Virus record (IMG/VR): IMGVR_UViG_3300038548_000096
Span: 1 to 38,780 of that record
Reading direction: 5' to 3' (one strand)
Source: a virus
DNA: 38,780 nt
Part shown: piece by piece, positions 12,245-18,346 of the stretch
How the letters are laid out: every line of letters starts with the position of its first letter
Numbering within the stretch: the stretch's first letter is position 1
Notes under the pieces: model-generated
Seen by the model: the letters and a program-made list of their open reading frames with translations, nothing else
Database searches by the model: none
Told to the model about the DNA's origin: nothing
Translations under genes and position numbers: made by a program

Positions 12245-13134
12245 AAGTCCTCGACCTGTTCAGCGGTATAGGTGGATTCAGCTTGGGGCTTGAGAGGGCA
12301 GGTTTTGAGACAGTTGCATTCTGTGAGTTTGAACCACACGCCCAGGCCATTCTTAAAAAACATTGGCCTGATGTGCCGATATTTGACGATGTGAGGGAAT
12401 TAGATGGACGACAATTCAGAGGATCAGTTGACATTGTTTGCGGGGGGTTCCCCTGTCAAGACCTATCCGTTGCAGGCAAAAAAGCAGGCTTTGACGGTGA
12501 CCGCTCAAGCTTATACGTCGAGATGCTTAGAATTATTAGCGAGTGTTTGCCACGATACGCAATTTTTGAAAACGTCACAGGGCTGCTTAGCGGTGACAAC
12601 GGGCGATGGTTCGCACAGTTTCTCTATGACCTGGCCGAGGTCGGGTATGATGCGGAATGGCATTGTATCGAAGCTGCCTACCTTGGCGCACCGCACAGAA
12701 GGGACAGGGTGTGGATTATTGCCTACCCCAGTGAAGGCGGACGCGACGACGGGGAGCATCATCGGGAAAAACGACACATACAAGGTGAATCAGAGCGGAA
12801 CCATACGGAAGATAAACCAGAACGGAGCGGACGGTTCGCTAGGGCTTGGGCGCTGGGTGAAGTTCTTTCCAACGCCTTGCGCGACAGACAACAGAGATCG
12901 AGGGAATTTGACGAATCCGAGTATTCAAAGGCGGTTGAGGATTGGGAAGCAGGTAGGTCTATCAGCGGTTGTATCGGAGAAATCTGGGAAACTGAACCCA
13001 GAGTGGGTCGAGTGGTTGATGGGGTTTGGAAGAAATCATACCAAGACAGACTTGAGCGATTAGGTAACTCAGTGGTTCCGCAAATCCCCGAAGCGATAGG
13101 CCTGGCAATCGCTAACTTTGAGGCTAACAAATGA
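12241..13134 (+). CDS. DNA cytosine-5 methyltransferase (297 aa)
   Basis: Transfers a methyl group from S-adenosylmethionine to carbon 5 of cytosine, probably to protect phage DNA from host restriction. Motifs are complete and in order: I DLFSGIGGF (5-13), IV GGFPCQDLS (68-76, catalytic Cys72), VI ENV (110-112), VIII APHRRDRVWII (150-160), and IX/X RLERLGNSVVPQIPEAIG near the end. The segment between VIII and IX (about 163-260), the target-recognition part, is unusually charged and low in hydrophobics (SEGGRDDGEHHREKRH), probably because a second gene is read through it in the +1 frame. No partner endonuclease is nearby, so it is an orphan methylase. Confidence 0.92.
   Translation: MKVLDLFSGIGGFSLGLERAGFETVAFCEFEPHAQAILKKHWPDVPIFDDVRELDGRQFRGSVDIVCGGFPCQDLSVAGKKAGFDGDRSSLYVEMLRIISECLPRYAIFENVTGLLSGDNGRWFAQFLYDLAEVGYDAEWHCIEAAYLGAPHRRDRVWIIAYPSEGGRDDGEHHREKRHIQGESERNHTEDKPERSGRFARAWALGEVLSNALRDRQQRSREFDESEYSKAVEDWEAGRSISGCIGEIWETEPRVGRVVDGVWKKSYQDRLERLGNSVVPQIPEAIGLAIANFEANK
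12404..13063 (+). CDS. Gene nested in the +1 frame of the methylase (219 aa)
   Basis: This ORF lies wholly inside the methylase gene, +1 frame. It has its own ribosome binding site: GAGGGA 5 nt before the ATG. The sequence is ordered, with motifs I recognise from a recurrent phage protein group found beside cytosine methylases: QLTLFAGGSPVKTYP at the start, TWPRSGMMRNGIVSKLP, repeated LLPTPVKADA and FFPTPCATDNRDRG, and KLNPEWVEWLMGFGRNH at the end. The segment SPVKTYP is the shifted reading of the methylase PCQ motif, and WPRSGMM...LPTP the shifted reading of its motif VI-VIII region. It is therefore probably a true overprinted gene. Function unknown. Confidence 0.68.
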   Translation: MDDNSEDQLTLFAGGSPVKTYPLQAKKQALTVTAQAYTSRCLELLASVCHDTQFLKTSQGCLAVTTGDGSHSFSMTWPRSGMMRNGIVSKLPTLAHRTEGTGCGLLPTPVKADATTGSIIGKNDTYKVNQSGTIRKINQNGADGSLGLGRWVKFFPTPCATDNRDRGNLTNPSIQRRLRIGKQVGLSAVVSEKSGKLNPEWVEWLMGFGRNHTKTDLSD

Positions 13135-13250
13135 GCCTCCTGGTGCCGGTATTGGCGTATTTCGTATGGGTCGTCCTGGTGCTGTGGTACGTGACTAGGA
13201 CTTTGACCTACGACCAATTGATGAGATACATAGGTATGGATTCGGTTTAG
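13131..13250 (+). CDS. Tiny membrane protein after the methylase (39 aa)
   Basis: The ATG overlaps the methylase stop (ATGA). MSLLVPVLAYFVWVVLVLWY is one clear membrane helix, followed by a short polar tail. Too short for family assignment. The coupling to the methylase supports translation. Confidence 0.5.
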   Translation: MSLLVPVLAYFVWVVLVLWYVTRTLTYDQLMRYIGMDSV

Positions 13251-13274
13251 AGTTCAATAAACGAGGAGAGAGTG

Positions 13275-13439
13275 ATGAAAGCCAGGTTATACAAATTCAA
13301 TATCGGACAGGGCGAAAGGGTGATGATCGTGCGACGGCGGCTTATCGATGCGCTGGATGCTATGCCTAAGTGCCTGCAAGCGCGTATCGTATCGATGAAG
13401 AGTCAGCCGGTAACGCTTAGCTCCAAGCCGACCAAATAA
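13275..13439 (+). CDS. Small basic protein (54 aa)
   Basis: A well-placed GAGGAGAG precedes the ATG. The sequence is basic (MKARLYKFNIGQGERVMIVR, then RRLIDALDAMPK) with a strand-helix arrangement that could bind nucleic acid. The stop lies right at the hairpin at 13441-13462. Not recognised. Confidence 0.52.
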   Translation: MKARLYKFNIGQGERVMIVRRRLIDALDAMPKCLQARIVSMKSQPVTLSSKPTK

Positions 13440-13462
13440 AAAGCCCCGATGGATTGGGGCTT
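13437..13462 (-). terminator. Intrinsic terminator facing leftward, within the rightward operon
   Basis: AAGCCCC (13441-13447) pairs with GGGGCTT (13456-13462) around an 8-nt loop. On the minus strand the stem is followed by TTTTTATTT; on the plus strand only TTGGG follows. It should therefore stop leftward (antisense) transcription and let rightward transcription pass. This could shield the replication genes from late leftward read-through. Confidence 0.6.
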
Positions 13463-13474
13463 GGGAGAACAGAG

Positions 13475-13744
13475 ATGAGTTCTAATATTAAGGTTTTATG
13501 GAAAGGTTTTCAAGTCGAGGTTGACGTTACTGATTATGTGCCGTCACGCCCTGCACCGATGGCACAAACGCCGGATTGCCCTGGCTATGATGATGAAGGT
13601 GATGCGGGAGAGATTGAGTTTGAAGTTGTTGATCTGACAGTTGACTGCCCTGAAACTATTGCTGACGCGTTTGATATGAACGCATCCGAGTCATTGGCGG
13701 ATCTGGTGTTTGCAGCGATGGAGAGTGAAGATGGACAGGGTTAG
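13475..13744 (+). CDS. Unknown acidic protein (89 aa)
   Basis: The start at ATG 13475 (MSSNIKVLWKGFQVEVDVTD) is chosen because GGGAGAACAG lies upstream; an earlier in-frame Met lies inside the terminator hairpin. The protein is very acidic (EGDAGEIEFEVVDL, MESEDGQG) and beta-rich. It overlaps the next gene by 14 bp. No family recognised; the charge could suit a DNA mimic, but that is speculation. Confidence 0.58.
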   Translation: MSSNIKVLWKGFQVEVDVTDYVPSRPAPMAQTPDCPGYDDEGDAGEIEFEVVDLTVDCPETIADAFDMNASESLADLVFAAMESEDGQG

Positions 13745-14249
13745 ATTCGAGGACAATCTAGGCGAACACAAACGCACGGTATCAGCCACAAGCGTTCCAC
13801 GCGCTATCGATCAGCTGCCAGACGGTAAGCTGCCTTATGGCTGGTTGGCTATTCCTGAGTATTCAAAGCCTGATTTCGTAGATACGGTAATAAACCTAGG
13901 TCGCATCTCAGATAAGATGGAAGATGGAAGGCACACATACAACCATATGCGCGAGTTGCTTGAGGCTATGACGTTAGAGCGTGATCAGTTGGCGGCAAGG
14001 GTTGTTGAGCTTGAGAGTGAGGTATGCTGGAACAGAAAGCGGAACGATAAACACGGCATGACCAACTTCGAAGATGGCGTTGGCGGTGGGAAAACATCTG
14101 CTTTGCTAATCCACGATGCTGAGGTGCTGGAGAATGCTGTTAAAGACGAATTAGACGATACCTGCATGGATGAATGGGAGCGCGGCTATCTGGCAGCAAT
14201 GGAAGTAATCGCACGCCGAGCTACCAAACTACGCAAGCAAGCCCAATGA
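13731..14249 (+). CDS. Phage Ea31-like/unknown protein with coiled coil (172 aa)
   Basis: The start at ATG 13731 (MDRVRFEDN) is favoured by GGAGAGTGAAG just before it. The middle is a coiled coil (YNHMRELLEAMTLERDQLAA, RVVELESEV), typical of the many small phage proteins that end 'LERDQLAARVVELE'. A C-terminal helical block (MDEWERGYLAAMEVIARRATKLRKQA) follows. The name of any family is uncertain. The stop overlaps the start of the small lipoprotein gene. Confidence 0.58.
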   Translation: MDRVRFEDNLGEHKRTVSATSVPRAIDQLPDGKLPYGWLAIPEYSKPDFVDTVINLGRISDKMEDGRHTYNHMRELLEAMTLERDQLAARVVELESEVCWNRKRNDKHGMTNFEDGVGGGKTSALLIHDAEVLENAVKDELDDTCMDEWERGYLAAMEVIARRATKLRKQAQ

Positions 14250-14404
14250 TCCGCGCCCTGCTCCTATCCCTACTCCTAAGCGGCTGTGCAAATGTAGTCT
14301 GGGAGGAGAAGAACGGGATCAACTTGCCGCATCTGAATCTGGGTGACTGGCACGTTAAGGCGCGGATTAAATATTTAGAGTTGGAATGGAGGAAGAAAAT
14401 ATGA
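14246..14404 (+). CDS. Small lipoprotein (52 aa)
   Basis: MIRALLLSLLLSGC is a lipoprotein signal with a good lipobox (LLSGC, lipidated Cys14). The mature part of about 38 residues ends in a charged helix (KYLELEWRKKI). The ATG overlaps the preceding stop (ATGA) and its TGA overlaps the ATG of the next gene. An early-expressed small lipoprotein is reminiscent of those used for superinfection exclusion (such as T5 Llp). An Rz1-like role is unlikely, given its place in the early operon with no Rz-type gene around it. Confidence 0.65.
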   Translation: MIRALLLSLLLSGCANVVWEEKNGINLPHLNLGDWHVKARIKYLELEWRKKI

Positions 14405-14643
14405 GTGAATTTGAAAGGGAGAATAAATATCTAGTCCTTAAGTGGGATGATTTGAGAGGAGCGCTTTCTGAACTTGAGCATAATCAGTTAGCAAAGATAT
14501 GCGGAAAGATAGGTGGATACCGATCTTCAGTTGGAAAGGAGGTATTTCAGCGGCATGTTGTTGTGAATGAGAATGAAGCCTATGCCGAGCAGGTTTGGGG
14601 GCTAATCGAGGCCGCACAACAGGAGCAAAGCAATGAAGATTAA
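14401..14643 (+). CDS. Unknown small protein (80 aa)
   Basis: The start at ATG 14401 (MSEFERENKYLVLKW) is preferred over one 15 nt upstream because GGAGG lies 8 nt before it. The pattern 'KYLVLKWDDL...AYAEQVWGLIEAAQ' is soluble and helical, and resembles short nin-region proteins, without a known function. It overlaps the next gene by 11 bp. Confidence 0.6.
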   Translation: MSEFERENKYLVLKWDDLRGALSELEHNQLAKICGKIGGYRSSVGKEVFQRHVVVNENEAYAEQVWGLIEAAQQEQSNED

Positions 14644-14806
14644 ATTTGAAAGCCCTGCAATCTCAGGCAACACCGGCATGATGGCTCTGTGGGCGATGAT
14701 GGAGGCGCAGAAGGTGATCATGGAGGCTAATTTGAAAAAGTACATGCCGCTCCAGTATCAAATGATGAAGTCAATGAGGGAAGCTATGGAGCGCGGTAGT
14801 GACTAG
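14633..14806 (+). CDS. Methionine-rich small protein (57 aa)
   Basis: The 57 residues include about 11 Met, grouped in MMALWAMMEAQ and QMMKSMREAMERG. This gives an amphipathic helical protein with flexible hydrophobic faces. The ORF is held between coupled neighbours (11-bp overlap upstream, 8-bp overlap with ninB), supporting translation. Function unknown. Confidence 0.55.
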   Translation: MKIKFESPAISGNTGMMALWAMMEAQKVIMEANLKKYMPLQYQMMKSMREAMERGSD

Positions 14807-15290
14807 ACCTGTCACCCGGGTAATTAAGCGGCTCGAAGACTTGCAACCTTTGCTGATGTTTCTTCATGGTCGCTCTGAATTTCCCTACACAATAACAATC
14901 ACTACCGGCGAGCCTAAACGCTCTGACAAACAAAACCGGCTGATGTGGCAGTGGTTCAAGGATATGGAGGAGCAGGGTGATAAGTTCGCTGAAGAGTATC
15001 GGGCAGAATGTAAGCTCGAAATAGGCGTTCCAATCCTTCGCGCTGAGAATGACGACTTTGCAATCCAGTATGATGAGTTGATCATGCCGATGGAGTACGT
15101 TGATAAGATAGCTTTGATGCTTGCGCCTATCGACTTCCCTGTTACACGTCTGATGAGCGTAAAGCAGAAGACGCGGTTTCTCGATCAGATCAGCCACAGG
15201 TTTTCAGAGCGTGGATTTCAATTAACAGATCCGGCAATGTTAGGGATTGAGGATTGTTGGAGTAGAGGCGCAATACAGGCGCACCAATAG
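14799..15290 (+). CDS. ninB: NinB/Orf recombination mediator
   Basis: Lambda Orf (NinB) binds single-stranded DNA with SSB and promotes loading of annealing or RecA-type recombinases. The match is clear: YTITITTGEPKRSDKQNRLM (about 27-46), MWQWFKDMEEQG, LMSVKQKTRFLDQI (about 128-141), and the spacing expected of the family. Length 163 aa versus about 146 in lambda. The start is GTG at 14799, overlapping the preceding gene. Together with ERF and SSB it makes a lambda/P22-like recombination set. Confidence 0.87.
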   Translation: MTRPVTRVIKRLEDLQPLLMFLHGRSEFPYTITITTGEPKRSDKQNRLMWQWFKDMEEQGDKFAEEYRAECKLEIGVPILRAENDDFAIQYDELIMPMEYVDKIALMLAPIDFPVTRLMSVKQKTRFLDQISHRFSERGFQLTDPAMLGIEDCWSRGAIQAHQ

Positions 15291-15298
15291 GGGGATTT

Positions 15299-15451
15299 AT
15301 GGATCAAGTGCAAGTTAAGATTGCCCAGCGGAAAAGGTTGGCTAGGCTGCGTGAGCGGTATCAGTCAGTATGTGGCAAGCACCATCCGCAAGTTAAAGAC
15401 TATTTGAAAAGGGAAATAGAGCAACTCGCTGCCCGGCTTGGCGACACATAA
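15299..15451 (+). CDS. Unknown small basic protein (50 aa)
   Basis: AGGGGG lies just before the ATG. The peptide is strongly helical and basic in its first half (KIAQRKRLARLRERYQSV), then acidic (DYLKREIEQLAARLG), so a short helical hairpin or coiled coil is likely. No family recognised. Confidence 0.55.
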   Translation: MDQVQVKIAQRKRLARLRERYQSVCGKHHPQVKDYLKREIEQLAARLGDT

Positions 15452-15466
15452 CGAATAGGAGGATTT

Positions 15467-15649
15467 ATGGCTGATATGACAACAGCTGAAAAGATGTGTC
15501 TAGCGTTCGACTTGAAAACTAAGCACCTCAAAGACCAAGAGGAATGCAGCCACGGTTGCAGAAACCATGTCACCCACCGTTGTGAGAAGTGTGCGCGATA
15601 TGCGGCTAATGGTGAGGCGACAATCTTTGTTCCCAGAAAAGACACATAA
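15467..15649 (+). CDS. Small zinc-binding protein (60 aa)
   Basis: A perfect AGGAGG precedes the ATG. The Cys/His cluster CSHGCRNHVTHRCEKCARY (about 27-45) suits a small zinc finger. It sits between NinB and the Ref-like nuclease, in the position of small zinc proteins of the lambda nin region. Function unknown. Confidence 0.6.
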   Translation: MADMTTAEKMCLAFDLKTKHLKDQEECSHGCRNHVTHRCEKCARYAANGEATIFVPRKDT

Positions 15650-15652
15650 CGA

Positions 15653-15979
15653 ATGGTAAAGAGCATGAAACGAGCATCCAGCCCAAACGCATCAGAACGC
15701 GAATACATGACGAAGGTGGCAGAGTTCGGATGCATCGCCTGTTACCTCCTAAGCGGGCAACAAGGCACACCCGCAGCCATACATCATGTTAACGGCAGTC
15801 GTCGCACTGAGAGCAACCCAGAGCCTCACAAGCAGGTATTAGGGCTATGTGGTGAGCATCATCAGGGCACGGCTACGAAACCAGGCGGATATGTTCATGG
15901 CAGGCTGGCAGAGTTTGAAGAGATGTTTGGCAGTCAGCAATCCCTAATTGAAATGACACAGGAGTTGATCGATGGCTAA
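15653..15979 (+). CDS. Ref-like HNH nuclease (108 aa)
   Basis: The sequence follows the pattern of phage P1 Ref and related recombination nucleases: CIACYLLSGQQGTPAAIHHV (about 27-46), then a Cys/His site LGLCGEHHQGTATKPGGYVHG (about 64-84, quoted in two parts: LGLCGEHHQG and KPGGYVHG). These give the Cys pair, the IHH and the final His of an HNH-type fold. P1 Ref cuts DNA in a RecA-filament-dependent way; the same action is inferred here. Either ATG 15653 or ATG 15665 could be the start. It overlaps the VRR-NUC gene by 8 bp. Confidence 0.72.
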   Translation: MVKSMKRASSPNASEREYMTKVAEFGCIACYLLSGQQGTPAAIHHVNGSRRTESNPEPHKQVLGLCGEHHQGTATKPGGYVHGRLAEFEEMFGSQQSLIEMTQELIDG

Positions 15980-16334
15980 GCGCAATGATTTCGAGCATCA
16001 GGAGCAGGTTACTTTGTTCAAGTGGCTAGCGTTGCAATACCCTGATCAGTACGACTCAACCTACGCCATACCCAATGCAGGACGTAGAACGCCACGACAG
16101 GGTGCCTACATGAAGGCTGAAGGGCTAAAGGCTGGTGTTCCTGATATCTGCATGGCTTATCCATCAAACGGCCTTCACGGTCTTTATATCGAGTATAAGA
16201 CCACAAAGGGTAATCCGACTAAATCACAACGCGAATGGATTGCACGGCTTGATAAAAATGGATACAAGGCTGAAATCTGTTATGGGATAGATCATGCCAT
16301 ACGCACCATCAAGAGTTATTTGGAGGATAAATGA
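15972..16334 (+). CDS. VRR-NUC nuclease (120 aa)
   Basis: A stand-alone VRR-NUC domain of normal length. It has HQEQVTLFKWLALQYP at the start, the IPNAGRR motif (about 33-39), GVPDICMAYP (about 54-63, with the catalytic Asp) and YIEYKTTKGNPTKSQREW (about 71-88, with the E-x-K pair). This is a PD-(D/E)xK-type fold. Stand-alone phage versions cut branched DNA such as Holliday junctions in vitro. Here it occupies the place where lambdoid phages carry Rap or RusA resolvases, so a resolvase role before packaging is likely. Confidence 0.87.
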   Translation: MAKRNDFEHQEQVTLFKWLALQYPDQYDSTYAIPNAGRRTPRQGAYMKAEGLKAGVPDICMAYPSNGLHGLYIEYKTTKGNPTKSQREWIARLDKNGYKAEICYGIDHAIRTIKSYLEDK

Positions 16335-16429
16335 TGCCAGCATCAATGTGGTACTTAGCCGGAATGGTAGTTTATATTATTATCGTGGGGTGCATCGTCA
16401 GACTGGTATCGATGAACAACCGGCCCTGA
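16331..16429 (+). CDS. Tiny membrane peptide, last gene of rightward operon (32 aa)
   Basis: The ATG overlaps the VRR-NUC stop (ATGATG). MWYLAGMVVYIIIVGCIVRL forms one membrane helix with a short basic tail. The stop lies inside the convergent hairpin at 16420-16439. Coupling supports translation; function unknown. Confidence 0.42.
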   Translation: MMPASMWYLAGMVVYIIIVGCIVRLVSMNNRP

Positions 16430-16439
16430 TGTGGGCCGG
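16420..16439. terminator. Hairpin between convergent operons
   Basis: CCGGCCC (16420-16426) and GGGCCGG (16433-16439) form a 7-bp GC stem with a 6-nt loop, exactly where rightward early and leftward late transcription meet. The U-run is poor on both sides (TTGTT on the minus strand), so termination may be partial or need Rho. Confidence 0.5.
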
Positions 16440-16483
16440 ATGGTGAGGCGTTATAACCAGCTACCGCGCTGCGCCATAACGAA

Positions 16484-16813
16484 CTACATCGCGGCCCTCT
16501 TAGATCTACGATTAGCTAGTTTATCCTGTGACACCTGTGGCAAGTCGGCATCAACAACTAATCCCTTATCAATCAATACCTGCCACATGTCCTCTACGAT
16601 CCTGGGCATATCTGAGTCGGTAGATGCTAAGTCAGCAAGTTTATTAGCAGATATCTCCTCAACCGTCAAAGCAACCGCATCCCACCCTGAGCCGTTCCAC
16701 TTCTGCCTAGCATCACTGGGAGGACTGCCTACATCGACAGAGCCAACAGGCGGGGTAGCCCCGTTATATGCGCCAACATAATTCCCGTCTTGATCAGCGT
16801 AATACTTGTTCAT
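16484..16813 (-). CDS. Tail-fibre-associated protein, possible assembly chaperone (109 aa)
   Basis: It lies directly after the tail fibre with a 4-bp overlap, the usual place of a fibre assembly factor. The N-terminus MNKYYADQDGNYVGAYNGAT followed by PPVGSVDV and KWNGSGWDAV resembles the short N-terminal part of fibre-assembly proteins. A helical C-terminal half follows (LTVEEISANKLADLAS). The role is inferred mostly from position. Confidence 0.6.
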   Translation of the reverse strand: MNKYYADQDGNYVGAYNGATPPVGSVDVGSPPSDARQKWNGSGWDAVALTVEEISANKLADLASTDSDMPRIVEDMWQVLIDKGLVVDADLPQVSQDKLANRRSKRAAM

Positions 16814-18195
16814 GCGTAAACCTCGATGAATAGATCCCAGTTAGCATTGGTGAAAACAACCGTCGCACCCGTGGTCTTATCTGCTCCAATAAAAACGGAA
16901 GTAGCAGACGACATTCTAACGTTAACATTAGTCGCATCGAAGAACACGCCGCTTGTCCTGTTGTTCGCAGCATCGCCGCTGTTTACTGTTGGGACTTCCA
17001 CTAGATCCCCTGGAGAATACCCTGATTGAGTAGTCGTGTTTACAACATACAGCCTTATGTTTTTCGGCTGCGCTCCTAAGCCATGCGCGAGGGTTATTAG
17101 CCCACCTGATACTATCGTTTGCGCGGTGCTTTGGAACTCCTTTGTAAAAATCACGGATAGAGATGAGGCTGATGGGTTCATCAACTCCCATACATCATTT
17201 GACGTATTTCTAACCAGCATCATTTCATACCCGGCTGCAGGTATGTCACCAATAGCCAGCGCCTGATTTCCATCTTTCTTAATGGTTTTGGCTGTGAGTC
17301 CATCTGGCGCAAAGGTAGGGTTTGTGATGGTATTGGCACCAGAAGCACGAACCCGTACCATAATGCCGTCCTTGAGCGCTCCGACAGCAGGGATAAACGT
17401 TGCTGTGATAGCGTCAACAGTTCCGGCTGCAGCTGCCGACCTGACCTGATCCGATGCTCTCCAGCTGGTTGTTGCATCCGCCACAGGGTCAATATTAAGG
17501 TTCGGGCTGATTAGCGAGTAATAGATTAAACCGTCTGTACCTGTCGCCCCGTTGCCTATCGCGTAGGTTCTGGCTGCATCCCAAGGGTCAAAGCCTGTTG
17601 TCGATGAGTTGCCCCAGTTGGTTCCGAAGTCTGTAACAGGATCGTTGTTCAGGTTGCTGCCGACCAGCGATGTATAAAGCTTGCCATCTGAACCATAGGC
17701 AGAGTCAAAAGCAGAGTAGGTAACGTTGGCGTTCCAAACCCTGCCAAGCCTCAGCAACTCCCAGTTTGTAGGTGATGACGTTGGGTTGTTGTTCTGGTTG
17801 TTGTTCGTGATGGATTGGTAGTCTTCGCCGTCTGACCCTCTGACCTTATCGCCGATGCTGTAAGTCGTTGACGCGTTCCAATCTGAAAAGGCTGAACCTT
17901 CTAGGTTACCGCCTACAGGATCAAACTGCTGTATCTGTTCGCCAGGAGCGCCGGGAGTGATGATCGAGTCTTTGAACGAAATCACATTGTAAGAACCAGA
18001 ACCGAACACGTTAGGACATCGCCCCTCACCGTCTAGCTGTAGGGGATTATCGTTGCCTATGGTCTCTGAGATATCCGCGAAGGTATCTTTATCGGTGTTG
18101 TTCGTGCCGGTCTCGTTAAACTTTAGGAATCCATCAACGAGAGGATTACCCGACCCGTCAAAGAACTGCGCGAATGCTTCGATTATACGTGCCAT
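16810..18195 (-). CDS. Tail fibre with P22-like head-binding domain (461 aa)
   Basis: Predicted to be the host-receptor binding fibre. Residues 1-95 have the layout of the P22 tailspike head-binding domain (AFAQFFDGSGNPLVDGFLKF, PLQLDGEGRCPNVFGSGSYN), which docks to the gp4/gp10 hub. Three copies of a module of about 45 aa follow, starting WNASTTYSIGDKV (106-150), WNANVTYSAFDSA (154-195) and WDAARTYAIGNGA (205-247). Each has a Trp start and Asn-rich end, like chitin/carbohydrate-binding modules. The C-terminal part is beta-rich (LAHGLGAQPKNIRLYVVN, NWDLFIEVYA). No endoglycosidase beta-helix is visible, so this is a fibre and not an enzyme spike. AGGAG is 10 nt before the ATG. Confidence 0.8.
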   Translation of the reverse strand: MARIIEAFAQFFDGSGNPLVDGFLKFNETGTNNTDKDTFADISETIGNDNPLQLDGEGRCPNVFGSGSYNVISFKDSIITPGAPGEQIQQFDPVGGNLEGSAFSDWNASTTYSIGDKVRGSDGEDYQSITNNNQNNNPTSSPTNWELLRLGRVWNANVTYSAFDSAYGSDGKLYTSLVGSNLNNDPVTDFGTNWGNSSTTGFDPWDAARTYAIGNGATGTDGLIYYSLISPNLNIDPVADATTSWRASDQVRSAAAAGTVDAITATFIPAVGALKDGIMVRVRASGANTITNPTFAPDGLTAKTIKKDGNQALAIGDIPAAGYEMMLVRNTSNDVWELMNPSASSLSVIFTKEFQSTAQTIVSGGLITLAHGLGAQPKNIRLYVVNTTTQSGYSPGDLVEVPTVNSGDAANNRTSGVFFDATNVNVRMSSATSVFIGADKTTGATVVFTNANWDLFIEVYA

Positions 18196-18198
18196 TTA

Positions 18199-18226
18199 TT
18201 GTTGCTCCTGTGAAACATGCTAGTAT
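18199..18226 (+). promoter_or_regulatory. Possible rightward promoter for a leaderless small ORF
   Basis: TTGTTG (18199-18204), a 16-bp spacer and TAGTAT (18221-18226) make a moderate sigma70-type match on the plus strand. The expected start of transcription falls at about 18233, the first base of the ATG of the 37-aa ORF. It lies between two leftward tail genes. Confidence 0.25.
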
Positions 18227-18232
18227 CTACGC

Positions 18233-18346
18233 ATGGAACTATTGCTTCTCGCTATCTTGTTTTGCTTATCGCCCTATGCTGCCGCCTTCGTACTTGTTGG
18301 CGCGCTTGCTGTAGGCGTTATCTGTTTTGCTCTTGATCATCTTTAG
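18233..18346 (+). CDS. Possible hydrophobic peptide on the opposite strand (37 aa)
   Basis: MELLLLAILFCLSPYAAAFV followed by LVGALAVGVICFALD is almost entirely hydrophobic, with two possible short membrane segments. It is the only plus-strand candidate in the late region and fills most of the gap between the fibre and gp16-like genes, overlapping the latter by 29 bp. No SD is present; a leaderless start is conceivable. Could be chance. Confidence 0.25.
   Translation: MELLLLAILFCLSPYAAAFVLVGALAVGVICFALDHL

Noticed and set aside
12759-13217. 152-codon minus-strand ORF opposite the methylase end
   Set aside because: Shadow of a region already coding in two plus-strand frames; no start signal and no recognisable sequence.
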